Below are positions 36,728 through 46,500 of a stretch of DNA of 64,000 nt, piece by piece; the stretch's first letter is position 1; each line of letters starts with the position of its first letter. Origin of the DNA: Mesostigma viride (lineage: Eukaryota; Streptophyta; Mesostigmatophyceae; Mesostigmatales; Mesostigmataceae); assembly GCA_009746045.1 (NCBI GenBank), contig RPFO01001241.1, positions 1-64,000 of the forward strand, written 5' to 3'. Made by a program: the position numbers and the translations under genes. Under the pieces are notes generated by a model that saw nothing but the letters and a program-made list of their open reading frames with translations, made no database searches and was not told where the DNA came from.

Positions 36728-37480
36728 TTACCTGCGCAAAGCGCTGTTCAGCGTGTACGAAGCCATCCTCGCGTCCGAAACGATCATTTCTGGCAACCGT
36801 GCCAAAACACGGACGACGTGAGGGGGGAACATTCTAGGAGCGTAGGATAGAAACTGTAAATAAGTTAACGGATCTAATGCCAAGTCCCAAATGTCTTTCT
36901 TGATCTCTTCCATCACGGGATCCACGGGTCCCGGCTCCATAACGACTCCTTTGCTCGCGTTTTCTAGGGATGCCATAAGAGCGGGGTCCGACACCTTGTC
37001 CGACCCGATGTAGGTGTTGTAATTCTTGACGGCTTGTTGAGCAAACACGTTCATGGGTTGGGCCTGGGCGAGGGTGGCTGTCGCCTCCGTGCGAGACAGC
37101 GCATTCGTAGAGAACGAAGGAACCGCGGCTGTTTGCATTTGTGTTTGTGGAATCGTCACGGGGAACGCTTGTTCGGTCATCGGGACAGACAGGCCACTTT
37201 CAAAACTCGATGGCGGTATGGTAGTGCTAGACATGACCGCGCCCCCTCCAGGCGCCACTTGTACGGAGGGGGGCGGTACGGCTTGGGGGATCACAGGATC
37301 CGTTGATACGACTTGGGCCCCCACAGAATTCATTGGTACGACTTGGGGGCCCACAGAATTCGTTAATACGGCGGGCTTGGCTGGCACTAAAAACATGGCC
37401 GGAACCGTTCCGGGGGGTCTGGCTAATGTCATGGTACCGCAATTCGAATGCGAATACGATGTCCCGGCCTCACAATTCAT
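36728..37480 (-). CDS. Pro/Val/Gln-rich hypothetical protein
   Basis: 250 residues from ATG 37480. An apparent upstream hydrophobic extension has no ATG and lies in the divergent promoter. The N-terminal half contains three imperfect repeats of NS(V/T)GPQVVP-type sequence and then a low-complexity Pro/Thr/Gln region. The C-terminal third is a folded helical domain. It is divergent with the next membrane gene over a 53-base spacer. Probably a virion protein. Confidence 0.6.
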   Translation of the reverse strand: MNCEAGTSYSHSNCGTMTLARPPGTVPAMFLVPAKPAVLTNSVGPQVVPMNSVGAQVVSTDPVIPQAVPPPSVQVAPGGGAVMSSTTIPPSSFESGLSVPMTEQAFPVTIPQTQMQTAAVPSFSTNALSRTEATATLAQAQPMNVFAQQAVKNYNTYIGSDKVSDPALMASLENASKGVVMEPGPVDPVMEEIKKDIWDLALDPLTYLQFLSYAPRMFPPHVVRVLARLPEMIVSDARMASYTLNSALRR

Positions 37481-37533
37481 TCGTTTCTTTACATATCGTA
37501 ACAAAAAAAAGAAAGGTATTACTATTAATAACG

Positions 37534-38154
37534 ATGTCAAGTGCTCCCAAAAAACCAAACGTACTACAGGTGTTCGTCCCCGTTGTGATTATTTTACTCG
37601 TTCTCGTATTGGCACTCACGCTGTCAAAAGAAGAGGAGATCCGATATCCGACCCCCGCGGAACGGTTGCAGACAGCCATCGACTTGCAAAACGGGAAGGA
37701 CGTAATAGGCACACGAGTCCAAACGGCGAACATGTTGAGATTCGACTCGGACAAGGAGATAATATATCCCAAATTCGTGTTCCCCTCAAACCATTGGCTC
37801 CCCGCAGACGAGGTGGAATGGTTCAAGTCCGCGTTCCCTCAGTGCACGTTCGCCAAGGACGAGTATTTCAACATGGCGTATAACCCCGATACCGACAGCG
37901 TGTACCCGTATATGTCGACGGACAATCTCGCGGCGTTGCGGAATACGGGCATGAACGCGATCCCCCAAAAGTACTCCGATTCGAACTGGGTACCTCTATC
38001 GGCGATCCCCTCGTGCCCCCAAGGCGAGTCGCTGGCCCTGAGCCAGATGATATCCACGGGCCGGCCGCGCGTTTGGACGGTTCGTAATGGCGGCGTCACG
38101 GCCCACGCGATGACGACGAGTGCGGGATCGGTAAAGATGTGCGTTTATAAGTGA
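37534..38154 (+). CDS. Single-pass membrane protein with soluble C-terminal domain
   Basis: 206 residues from ATG 37534. A hydrophobic helix at about 11-29 is followed by a soluble domain with aromatic-rich blocks (NHWLPADEVEWF, YNPDTDSVYPYMS). A similar layout occurs in the gene at 39922, suggesting a virion envelope or inner-membrane class. Its end overlaps a convergent small gene by 59 bases. Confidence 0.65.
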   Translation: MSSAPKKPNVLQVFVPVVIILLVLVLALTLSKEEEIRYPTPAERLQTAIDLQNGKDVIGTRVQTANMLRFDSDKEIIYPKFVFPSNHWLPADEVEWFKSAFPQCTFAKDEYFNMAYNPDTDSVYPYMSTDNLAALRNTGMNAIPQKYSDSNWVPLSAIPSCPQGESLALSQMISTGRPRVWTVRNGGVTAHAMTTSAGSVKMCVYK

Positions 38155-38332
38155 ACCCCAGTTTGCGAGCCGGCGCGACAGCGGGTGCTTTGGACAGCAA
38201 TAGACGAGCGGAAATCACTTCCACGAGCGTTTTTCGGAGGAGCGTCTCGGCGTTTTCCAGACGCTTGACGAGCTCCGCTTTGGATTCCTCCTCCCGCGGT
38301 GGGCCGTACGCGTTGAGTCGTCTCCAATCCAT
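38096..38332 (-). CDS. Small helical protein, hypothetical
   Basis: 78 residues from ATG 38332. A short helix rich in Glu, Lys and Leu spans residues 10-45. An AT-rich GGTTTTATTTTG box is upstream. It overlaps the 3' end of the membrane gene on the other strand, which lowers confidence. Confidence 0.45.
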   Translation of the reverse strand: MDWRRLNAYGPPREEESKAELVKRLENAETLLRKTLVEVISARLLLSKAPAVAPARKLGFTYKRTSLPIPHSSSSRGP

Positions 38333-38374
38333 ACGAGGGGACGGACAAAATAAAACCAACGCGTATGACAAGTG

Positions 38375-38713
38375 ATGGGGAAGATCAAGAAAAGAACGCG
38401 CACACACAAAATGAAGGGGAACTGCGTGATACGCACTCCGCCCGCCTTCGTGGACATCGACGCGATGCACGAAAACCGACTAAGGATGCCGGACGCGTTC
38501 TGGCAAGTCGGCGCACGGAACGCCGCGAGAACACCGGCGCCGACGGCGATACCGCGAGCCCGGAATAACAAGAGGCCGTACCCTCTCGGCATCGACGATC
38601 CGAGCAAGCGATTGCCGGACGGGTTCTGGGAAGTCGGAGGGCGAACGGCGAAGAGGATACGAGGAGGTTCTCACCTGACCCGATCGTGCCCTTTTGCGAG
38701 GACCTGGGCGTGA
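38375..38713 (+). CDS. Basic protein with internal repeat and leader-like N-terminus
   Basis: 112 residues from ATG 38375. The N-terminus (KKRTRTHKMKGN) fits the basic-H-x-(V/M)-(R/K) leader. Two copies of a (R/L)xPD(A/G)FW(Q/E)VGxR unit follow (about 39-50 and 79-90). The frame runs out just before the HNH gene, whose frame is open through the same segment, so a single fused gene cannot be ruled out. Function unknown. Confidence 0.5.
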   Translation: MGKIKKRTRTHKMKGNCVIRTPPAFVDIDAMHENRLRMPDAFWQVGARNAARTPAPTAIPRARNNKRPYPLGIDDPSKRLPDGFWEVGGRTAKRIRGGSHLTRSCPFARTWA

Positions 38714-38754
38714 CGGCTCCTCGCAATAAATCTGATCCGATACGTAAGTGCATC

Positions 38755-39465
38755 ATGGAGCAGGAGGTCCGAAAAATCAACAAGGAGGTGAGGTACACGC
38801 GGGGGAAGGCGGGTAAGCCTTACGTGCCGATATCCCTGTCGAAGGCGAGGACGCTTTGGAACGACAAGTGCGCCGACTGCGGTCGCCCCATCCACTTTCG
38901 GAAGGGGTCGCGATGGAAGACCGACGTGAACAATTTCGTGCATCGCGCCATCCTCAGCTACCCGCGGGTGAGATGGACGTGCTTTCCGTGCAGCGAAACG
39001 CCTCTGAAGAAGCTCAAGGAACGACTGAGGGCCGCTCGACTGGAAATGGCGAGCAGGGGCATACGCGTGCCGCACCCGCCACTGAACCCCGGGTCTCAAC
39101 GCGGGATCATGCGGCCGGACTGGGCGGACCCGAAACTGTGGGACTACGTCAAGGAACGTGCCGTCGCCGCGAACCATCGCATGCGGGCGGACGGCATCAA
39201 GCCGTGTTTCGGACAGAAAGAGGTCGAGGACATCTACAAACGGTACGTCCGAAACCCCCGGTGTTGCATCTGTAAGACGAGTTTCGTCGGAAAAAACATG
39301 CACTCGGGCGACACTATGTCCCTGGACCGCATCAACCCTCTGGATCGCAGGTATTGCGGGAACGTCCGCCTGACGTGCCACGATTGCAACAATTCCAAGC
39401 GGGTCGAAGACCAACTCGTCATCACGCTGCAACGACTCAGAAACGCAGGGACACGATCCCGTTGA
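38755..39465 (+). CDS. HNH endonuclease-like protein
   Basis: 236 residues from ATG 38755. A first C-x2-C pair (DKCADCG) and C-F-P-C form one zinc site. The C-terminal CCICKTSF ... SLDRINPLD...YCGNVRLTCHDCNNSKR block is an HNH/McrA-type ββα-metal nuclease core (Asp-Arg-Ile-Asn, then Asn and Cys-x2-Cys-Asn). Free-standing HNH nucleases in giant viruses are usually homing-type or genome-processing enzymes. No intron is visible around it. The stop overlaps a convergent gene by 29 bases. Confidence 0.75.
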   Translation: MEQEVRKINKEVRYTRGKAGKPYVPISLSKARTLWNDKCADCGRPIHFRKGSRWKTDVNNFVHRAILSYPRVRWTCFPCSETPLKKLKERLRAARLEMASRGIRVPHPPLNPGSQRGIMRPDWADPKLWDYVKERAVAANHRMRADGIKPCFGQKEVEDIYKRYVRNPRCCICKTSFVGKNMHSGDTMSLDRINPLDRRYCGNVRLTCHDCNNSKRVEDQLVITLQRLRNAGTRSR

Positions 39466-39889
39466 TCACTCGCCTCACCATCATGTCCGCGGCGACGATG
39501 TCGTTCCCCGTCGCCCCGCGGACCACCGACATGAGCGAACCGGAAACCCGGCGACCGTGTTTGTACAGGTCCTTGGACGAGAGCGGGACCAATTCGATAG
39601 GATCTCCGACTCGCGCGATGCCGAAATACGCCAACGACGCCGCGTCGGCCACTCTCAACCGTATACCCCGTTGCGCGCTCCGTGCGGACGGCAGTGTGAT
39701 GACCAGAAGTCGCGAACGACCTTCCATGCTCGCCTTGTGCAGTCGTCCTAACGTCGTGGTCAACGCCGTGGTCAGGGCGTCTCGAAATCCCGACCACGCC
39801 CCCTCGCAAATCCACGAGCTATCCGGTCTCTTCACGCTCACCGTCTTCGATATCCGAGCCGACAAACTGATCGTCTTGCGCGTGTCCAT
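39437..39889 (-). CDS. Hypothetical protein
   Basis: 150 residues from ATG 39889, with an AATATTT box five bases upstream. Mixed alpha-beta with a RLLVITLPSARSA strand and Ala-rich helices. No membrane segment and no family recognised. The spacer to the divergent membrane gene is 32 bases. Confidence 0.55.
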   Translation of the reverse strand: MDTRKTISLSARISKTVSVKRPDSSWICEGAWSGFRDALTTALTTTLGRLHKASMEGRSRLLVITLPSARSAQRGIRLRVADAASLAYFGIARVGDPIELVPLSSKDLYKHGRRVSGSLMSVVRGATGNDIVAADMMVRRVINGIVSLRF

Positions 39890-39921
39890 AAATATTCGCG
39901 GCGAGTTTATATGAAGGCGAG

Positions 39922-40599
39922 ATGAGCTTCGAGACGGTGGGCGAGTATTTATCTTGCAAAAAGGATCCAAAAGACGTCACGAAGTTCGTAGTATGTTGGA
40001 AGACCTTTGCCAAGTTCTTTTCGGTATTGGCTATCATCGTGGCGATCGTCGTGTTAGTCTACATGCTCTCCCGAAAATCGAAGGCAAAAGGTTGGTGGGG
40101 ATCGGCGCCGTTCGTTCCCGAACATACGAACAAAACGTTCAACCTAGAAGACGTCGGGCGTATGGCGGACCTCGGCATCACGAGCTCCGGGATTTTCCAC
40201 GTGGCGGTGAGAAGCGGCGAGGACGGACGTCCCTCCGAGTACCTCCCTTTTTACAACACGGATTGGATGATCGACACCGACGGAAACCCCGCGGCAAAAG
40301 CGGAGTACGAACTGTTGGAATCTTGGGGCTTTGGGACTGGCGACTTGAAGAGGGCGGACCCTCCGAGTAATTGGCATTCCATCGCCGATTTGCCGATATA
40401 CGCCAAAAAGGACGACGCCATGAAACCTTTACTTGAACTGATACCCTTATACCCGAGGAAGTGTAAGTTCATCTCTCACAAGGGCGTGAGCGTCGTGGGG
40501 CAAATCCGGGATAGCGGCAAGCCGATCATGTACGCATTCTTCGTGCCGGAACTGGAATCGAACCTCCGGGCGCCCACCGGCTACATGAAAATTGACTAG
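39922..40599 (+). CDS. Single-pass membrane protein with soluble C-terminal domain
   Basis: 225 residues. A hydrophobic helix at about 31-50 (FFSVLAIIVAIVVLVYML) is preceded by a short cytosolic-type segment with two Cys and followed by a 170-residue soluble domain. The layout parallels the gene at 37534. Next on the same strand is the gene interrupted by the retrotransposon. Confidence 0.65.
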   Translation: MSFETVGEYLSCKKDPKDVTKFVVCWKTFAKFFSVLAIIVAIVVLVYMLSRKSKAKGWWGSAPFVPEHTNKTFNLEDVGRMADLGITSSGIFHVAVRSGEDGRPSEYLPFYNTDWMIDTDGNPAAKAEYELLESWGFGTGDLKRADPPSNWHSIADLPIYAKKDDAMKPLLELIPLYPRKCKFISHKGVSVVGQIRDSGKPIMYAFFVPELESNLRAPTGYMKID

Positions 40600-40623
40600 T
40601 GCTTAGTATAGATAGCGTTCACG

Positions 40624-40827
40624 ATGGGGTTATGCGGCTACCAAGTCTCCTCATTTTTCGCCGTGGTGTTCGTCGCATTTACGATATACGGAGGCGTAAG
40701 TCTGCACAACGATAAGAAATTGAACGAGGAACGGATGAAAGGAACGAATCGCAAAAAAATCGCGGGGACGGTGCGGCGAGTTGAGAAGGGAGCCACGGAC
40801 GACGACCTGGTGGAACAGTTAACGTAA
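40624..40827 (+). pseudogene. 5' part of a membrane-protein gene split by the retrotransposon
   Basis: The first 64 codons are viral: an N-terminal hydrophobic helix (about 8-25) and a basic-to-acidic linker. The last few codons and the stop are supplied by the LTR that begins at 40817. The remainder of the gene resumes at 48641 in the same phase once one copy of the GGAAC target duplication is discounted. The whole gene would have encoded a protein with helices at both ends around a beta-rich domain resembling DUF3592-type folds (weak inference). Confidence 0.8.
40812..40816 (+). repeat. Target-site duplication, left copy
   Basis: GGAAC immediately before the left LTR, matching 48641-48645 immediately after the right LTR. 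Five bases is typical of Ty1/copia and other LTR integrations. Confidence 0.85.
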
Positions 40828-41433
40828 AGGATTTACGTTAGATGGATAGAGATTGTTACGCTCTTTCCAACGGCACCTTGAACGCCTCATTTGGTTAAGG
40901 AACGTAAAAGTTATGACGTTTCCTAGGCTGTGCCGACAGTACCCGGCGCGCCACTGTGGGCGCGTACGGACACAGGATGTACAAGTGTCACTTTGATAGT
41001 CCGCAGGACGTTGACAGGACTTGTACAGGACTTGATGGTCAATTGATAGGTAGGCGCACTGTAGCGCGCCAGGACCTATGAGACAATTGATGCTGACTAG
41101 TGTACGGATAGGTCCACAGGACTAGCCGTATGGACAATTGATAGATCTGCGCGCCAAAGGCGTGCCAGAGTCTGTGTAATCAATTGATTGACAGTTCAGC
41201 TGTGACAGTGCAGCTGAATACTTGGACGCGTCCCTAGTAAGCTATATGAGTGACTTGGTCACACCGGGACGCTAGTTCTTGCGTGCACGTTCTCTTGGCA
41301 CTGCGACCCTGTCGTCTGTGCTGCGTGCAGTCTTGGAAGTGACGTGACTTACGTCTGTGTTTCCTGATTGTTAATAAAGGCAACTTCCTGCAAGAACCAT
41401 GGCGGAATTCGTGGCATTCTTACCCTCACAACT
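40817..41433 (+). repeat. Left LTR
   Basis: 617 bases from AGTTAACG to CACAACT, so the ends are AGTT...AACT rather than TG...CA. A TATATG box (41243-41248) and an AATAAA signal (41373-41378) fit U3-R-U5 order. An ATG at 41399 near the 3' end opens a short frame. No standard initiator-tRNA primer site is recognised just after it. Confidence 0.9.
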
Positions 41434-41457
41434 CGTATTACACGCTCTGTCAAAAAG

Positions 41458-42168
41458 ATGCCAAATTCGGAAGAATTTCGGATTCCGGACGATGAGGAAA
41501 TAGCCGCTCCGCCGGCTGGTTCTTCGTCAAGACCAACTGTGCCGTCGTGGCAACAATTGCTCGACGAAGTTACAGTTTCGCTCGACGAGCTTCATCGTCA
41601 GCAGCGTGCAGCTCACGCATTGCTCGGGGATAACCCCGAGGACCCCGATTTGCCAGCACTGGTGCCGGCAATCCGCAACCTGTTGGACCAGATTCGAAAC
41701 ATTTTATCGACATTTACGGTCCAGGTGCGGGGAGGTTTGCGGTCGGTGACCGAAGTCACGACTGCCATTGAGGAGTTGGACAACGTCCTCTCTTCACTCA
41801 CCGGTTACCAGAGAAACCTGCAAAACTGGGCATCGCTTCGCACGGGGGGCGCGCCGGCGGTGTCAACAAATTTGTTTCAGGATCTCGCGCTGTTATCGCT
41901 GCTCACTCGCGGCGTACGCAGTCGCGAGCGCCAGGTTTTAATTAACCTGGTGGCATTTCTCGCCTCTGTGCGAGAGTGGATTCCCGCGGGGTGGGAATTA
42001 TTGACGATCTTTACACATCCTCTGCGCCTCGTCGCGCGTCGGCGCGTCGCAACTTACGCGGCGGGGAGCACGCCGGTTTTAATTCATACCGGTGCAGGTC
42101 CGGAGCTGGATATGGAGGATCGTGAGTTCGTATACACGTACTGCGACTTCAGGGGCCTTGACTACTAG
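41458..42168 (+). CDS. Retrotransposon leading reading frame, unknown
   Basis: 236 residues from ATG 41458, between the left LTR and gag. Helical, with a hydrophobic C-terminal region (about 170-210) and no CCHC knuckle or enzyme motif. Its base composition is closer to the viral DNA than to gag-pol. It might be an N-terminal gag module, an accessory protein or captured sequence. I do not recognise it. Confidence 0.55.
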   Translation: MPNSEEFRIPDDEEIAAPPAGSSSRPTVPSWQQLLDEVTVSLDELHRQQRAAHALLGDNPEDPDLPALVPAIRNLLDQIRNILSTFTVQVRGGLRSVTEVTTAIEELDNVLSSLTGYQRNLQNWASLRTGGAPAVSTNLFQDLALLSLLTRGVRSRERQVLINLVAFLASVREWIPAGWELLTIFTHPLRLVARRRVATYAAGSTPVLIHTGAGPELDMEDREFVYTYCDFRGLDY

Positions 42169-42337
42169 TCGGCCTAATTTTCTTCTGCAGTACTTGTCGA
42201 CATTTTTTTTGTCGAATTTCGGCGGCAATTCGCGGGGCGGCAGCGACACCGGCGCAGGCGGCAGAGGCGACACAAAAATTTTGTACATATTTTCTGCTGC
42301 TTTGTTAAGGTGTTCTTTGAATAGCTGGTAGTGCAGG

Positions 42338-43447
42338 ATGGCTGAGGGACGCCGTAGCAAGGGTCCAGCCAGTGGGAATAATAATGGGGGTGCTGGTAGT
42401 GGAACCGCTCACGTAGATGACGTGGGGCTTACCGGAGAGATTACCAACCTTCCTCACAATAATAATAATGCACAAGCTATTCATGGCTTTGATCTTACCA
42501 CACAGGGTCTTTTAATTGTCAATCAGTTGCAGCCTGTAACCTCAGACTCCAAGCCTAAGCAGGCTGAAGAGTTTGTGGAGGGATTGGAAGGGTTCCCTAG
42601 CTTGTACGGTGGTACAAATTACTATCAAATCTGGATAGGCAGTAGCACTTTTGGCAAGTGTACTGACCAGATTAAGGACCTAACCAGGGAGTGCAAAAAG
42701 GCCAATAAGGCCTGGGCACTGTACGTGGCTGAGCTGAAGGAGCTGCTGGAGGATCAGAGGAAGAAGTGGGGATCCATTGGCAGGAAATACCAAGGGTGGG
42801 AGGTCAAGGGGGACCTGATCCAGAACTTTCTCAACTATTGTAAGATGGTTGAGGAGGGCAGGGCTCACGGCTTTAATGTCGCTGATAACATAGCCCTAAC
42901 CAACTGGCTCAAGGTTTCTGGGCTGGATAAGGCGACACGTGGCTCCTTAAAAGTCATGTGTGCCCCACACTCTACCCTGAAGGCCTACAAGGTCATCAAA
43001 CAAGCACTCGAGGCAGAGGAGCTGTTTGAGGGTGGAGTGCCAGCAGTGAAGGCTACCCAGGCAGGCGGGCGTACCCAGGGTGGCTCCAAGACGTCTGAGG
43101 CTGACCGAAGCCAAGGAGGGCGTAGGGGCAACCATCACAAGCGCAAGGGAGATCATTCACCTGATTCTGACAGGAGGTCACACTCCAAGTCGGTGTTCAG
43201 GCGGGTGGGTGGTCAGCCCAAGCAGGGCAACGCGTCTGACAATGGGGGCAGTGGCCAGGGCAAGTCCAAGATACAATGCTACCTGTGCAAGGGGTGGGGG
43301 CACATCAAGAAGGAGTGTCCCAGCTTCAAGAAGTCCCAGGGCCAGGGCAGCAACAAGAATAACAACAACAACAAGAAGAACAACAACAAGTCCCAGGCAG
43401 GCCAGCCTTCAAAGGGCAGTCAGCAAGAAGACAACAAGGAGCAGTGA
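42338..43447 (+). CDS. gag: Gag polyprotein of retrotransposon
   Basis: 369 residues. A helical capsid-like region spans about 85-230. A zinc knuckle C-x2-C-x4-H-x4-C (CYLCKGWGHIKKEC) lies at about 314-327 between Gly/Gln/Ser- and Asn/Lys-rich nucleic-acid-binding tails. It forms the virus-like particle that holds the element RNA. Pol begins in a separate frame 141 bases beyond the stop, so pol expression would need re-initiation or another device. Confidence 0.85.
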   Translation: MAEGRRSKGPASGNNNGGAGSGTAHVDDVGLTGEITNLPHNNNNAQAIHGFDLTTQGLLIVNQLQPVTSDSKPKQAEEFVEGLEGFPSLYGGTNYYQIWIGSSTFGKCTDQIKDLTRECKKANKAWALYVAELKELLEDQRKKWGSIGRKYQGWEVKGDLIQNFLNYCKMVEEGRAHGFNVADNIALTNWLKVSGLDKATRGSLKVMCAPHSTLKAYKVIKQALEAEELFEGGVPAVKATQAGGRTQGGSKTSEADRSQGGRRGNHHKRKGDHSPDSDRRSHSKSVFRRVGGQPKQGNASDNGGSGQGKSKIQCYLCKGWGHIKKECPSFKKSQGQGSNKNNNNNKKNNNKSQAGQPSKGSQQEDNKEQ

Positions 43448-43588
43448 CTGTCTGAGGCAACCCCTACACACCTTAATTCACCCAAGGGGGAGGCCAGGTG
43501 CTCCAATGCAGATTTTATATCTGGGCAACAAGAGGGTGATCTCCAGGTTCAGTGTGGCCCCAGGTCACCTGGAGAGGTACAGGTTCCT

Positions 43589-46500
43589 ATGAAGACGTCC
43601 TTGACAGCTGATGCAGCTGTAAGTATGTCTGACCCTATGCATCCTCGTGCTGGGCACGAGGGTGGACCTCTCATTTTGAGAGAAACCAATGTACAACCAC
43701 AGAGGGGTGTGAAGGCCTCTGGTGGTATGCATGTGGTCCCTGCTGGCGGTCCAGGTGTTGGGCATGAGCAGGGTGACTCAGGCTCTGAGTCAGAACAGGA
43801 TGGAAGTCAGCATGGTGATGCTGGACAACCTGACAGCACAGTCCTGACTGTGCCAGGGACTGCTTCCTCTGTGTACCAGGAGTTGGGTGCCCGAATCCAC
43901 AACATGTTTGGGCATGCCACTTCTCTGTCAAACAACTTTGCCTTCCGTATGGGCAGGGCACCCCTTCTTAAGGCGTGTCAGCAAGCTGCCTCACGGTGTA
44001 AGTGCCAGTTGTCCTCCAACAAGCCCAGGAAATCACATGCCAAAGCTCTACCTCAGAGCATTGGTGATCTGCAGTGTGATATCCAACACATCAGGGGCAT
44101 GCAACTGTTGGTGTGCGTGGACAGGTACACGAAATACAAGGTGCTGGAGCATTTACCTTCTATGAAGAACAGGTACTTGCTGGCTGCCCTGCAGAATGTA
44201 AGAGCCAAGTTTCCTACCACAAGGATCCAGGTGGACATGCAGTTTCAGCATCTCAAGGGTGATCCTACCCTTCCTGAGTTGCTGGTTACACCTAGGGAGG
44301 CTCATGGGCAGCAGGGTGCTATCGAGAGGGCAATCCAGGAGGTCAAGAAATTGATCATCTCTGAAGACTGGGTACCCTTGTCTGCACCTGCACTTGTCAG
44401 GAGTGCATGGCTGAGGAACGTGGAGCAGCAGCTGAACAGCAGGGTTAACTTCTACTATGATGGAGTTGCTGTCAGCCCAATGGGTCTATATCATGGCCTG
44501 TGCCCACCACATGTGCTGGAGGGCTGGAAACATGCTGCACATGTCACCTTTGCCAAGCTGAGGGAGAAGGACCGGGGTTGGAAGATGCTGGAGCCACAAG
44601 TGGGTCAGAAGGTCCTAGCTTGGAAGGAACCTAGCCTTTATGGCAAACGTGGTAGCTGGAGTCCTGGGGTGGTTACCCAGGTTGATGAAGCTAGCCACGC
44701 ATGCTTGGTCAGCATGGAGGACGAACCAAAGCATGTACACCGGCTGAGTTGGTCATATGTCAAGCCTAACCTGATGAATGAGGGCAGTCAGGCACAAGGC
44801 TCACAGGATCTGCAGGATTTTCAGGTCCCAGGTGACATCACTGACGCAACGACCACATCTGTTGCAGGGGAATCTGTCAGCCCTGGCCAGGTTGCAGAGG
44901 TACTTGTTGAACAGGCTGCAAGGTCAACAGCTGGGGAGTCAACTGTCAAGCCCAAGGCACTAACCAAGCCCAGGGGGACAAGTTTGGCTGGATTGATTGG
45001 GGCTCTACAAAGGGCCAAGAAGCAGCCCAAGGTAGCCAAGCTCAGGTGGCATGGCAATCTGGGGCTGGACACTGCCTTAGAGGTAGACACTAATTCTCAG
45101 GTCTCCATTATTGGGACCAGGGCTGCAGCAGGGTACAGCATGTCTGAACCCAGCTATCAGTTTGTGTCTGACTTCAGTGGCGGGGTACACGTGAAGGTAC
45201 TGGGTGAGGTATTCATTCCTATCCTTGGACAGGACACTGCTTTTTGTGTCTTGGAGGGCTATCAAGGACCTGCTCTTCTGGGGCAGAATTTCCTATGCCA
45301 GGATGGGGTAGTGATCACGTCCTCTCTCCTGACTAAGGAAGGGGCTGGTCAGGTCCCACTGATTAATTTCAGGACCACTCACCTATCACGTGCAGTAACC
45401 AGGACGGTTAAGCGTGTGCAAGTGTGCCAGGGGCAGGAGCCCTTGGTTGATGACCTCATACTGCCAGCTGCTAGTCATCCAAGCAGTTTGGGCATTGGTC
45501 CTCACTCACTTGCTGGACACAGCCCTATCAACTACCAAGGCCTGGTGAAGCTCATGTCCTCTCCCATTATGTGTCCCCAGGTCACACTGGGTCTGATTAA
45601 ATCTGGGGAGGACTGGATCTCCAAGAAATGCGTGGAACCTGTCAATGACCTGCCTCCTGCACGACGTCTACTCAAGCTCAAGTTTGTCATCAAGATGAAG
45701 GAGGTGGACGGGGTCAAGGTACCACATGTCAGGCCAGTGCTGAATGAGTTCAAGGGTACTGGTGAGTGCACTGCTGAGGAGTTGTATACCCCTGGCATGC
45801 TGCATGATACTTGGAGGCTGCTGCTGTGTGTCTTTCTAGGCCTTCTCAACAAGGGCTTGGACTATGGCTCAGTGGTGATAGACTTCAAGAGGGCATTTCT
45901 GGAGGGTGATGCAGATGTGGCACAGGAAAAGTGGGAGGGCAAGACGCCTTTCTATGTTAGGGTGCCTGCTGTATGGAAAAGGGACATCCACACGGAGTTC
46001 CTTAAAATCCTCAAGGGCCTGGAGGGCCTGAGGTCAAGTCCAATAATCTGGAGGGAGACTCTCAACCGTTTCCTGAAGGAGCATTGCAACTTGAAGGTCT
46101 CTCCTGTAGACCCCTGTCTGTTTCTGGGGCAATGGGAAGGCCTGCCAGTGTATGCTTCGCTGCACGGGGATGACCTACATCTGATAGCTCCCACGTCGTG
46201 GCTTAAGGAGCTGATCTCCATCATTAAGTCCAAGTTTCCTCTGGGTAGGGAGCAATGGCAGGTGGAGAATGAGCCTCTGCTGTTTGTGGGCATGGAGGCC
46301 ACACTGGTGAAGAAGGGAGGGGAGTGGCGTATGCTGCTGGTGGGGGGCAATGACTATCAAGAGACCCTCATTAGCAAGCTTCCTCCAACCATCACACAGG
46401 CACTGTGTCCCATGGTGAGGGGCATGGTTGCTTGGGTGGCAGGCATTTCCAGGCCAGACCTTATGGTCATAGCCAGGTTGCCTGATGACATGCTGGTGGA

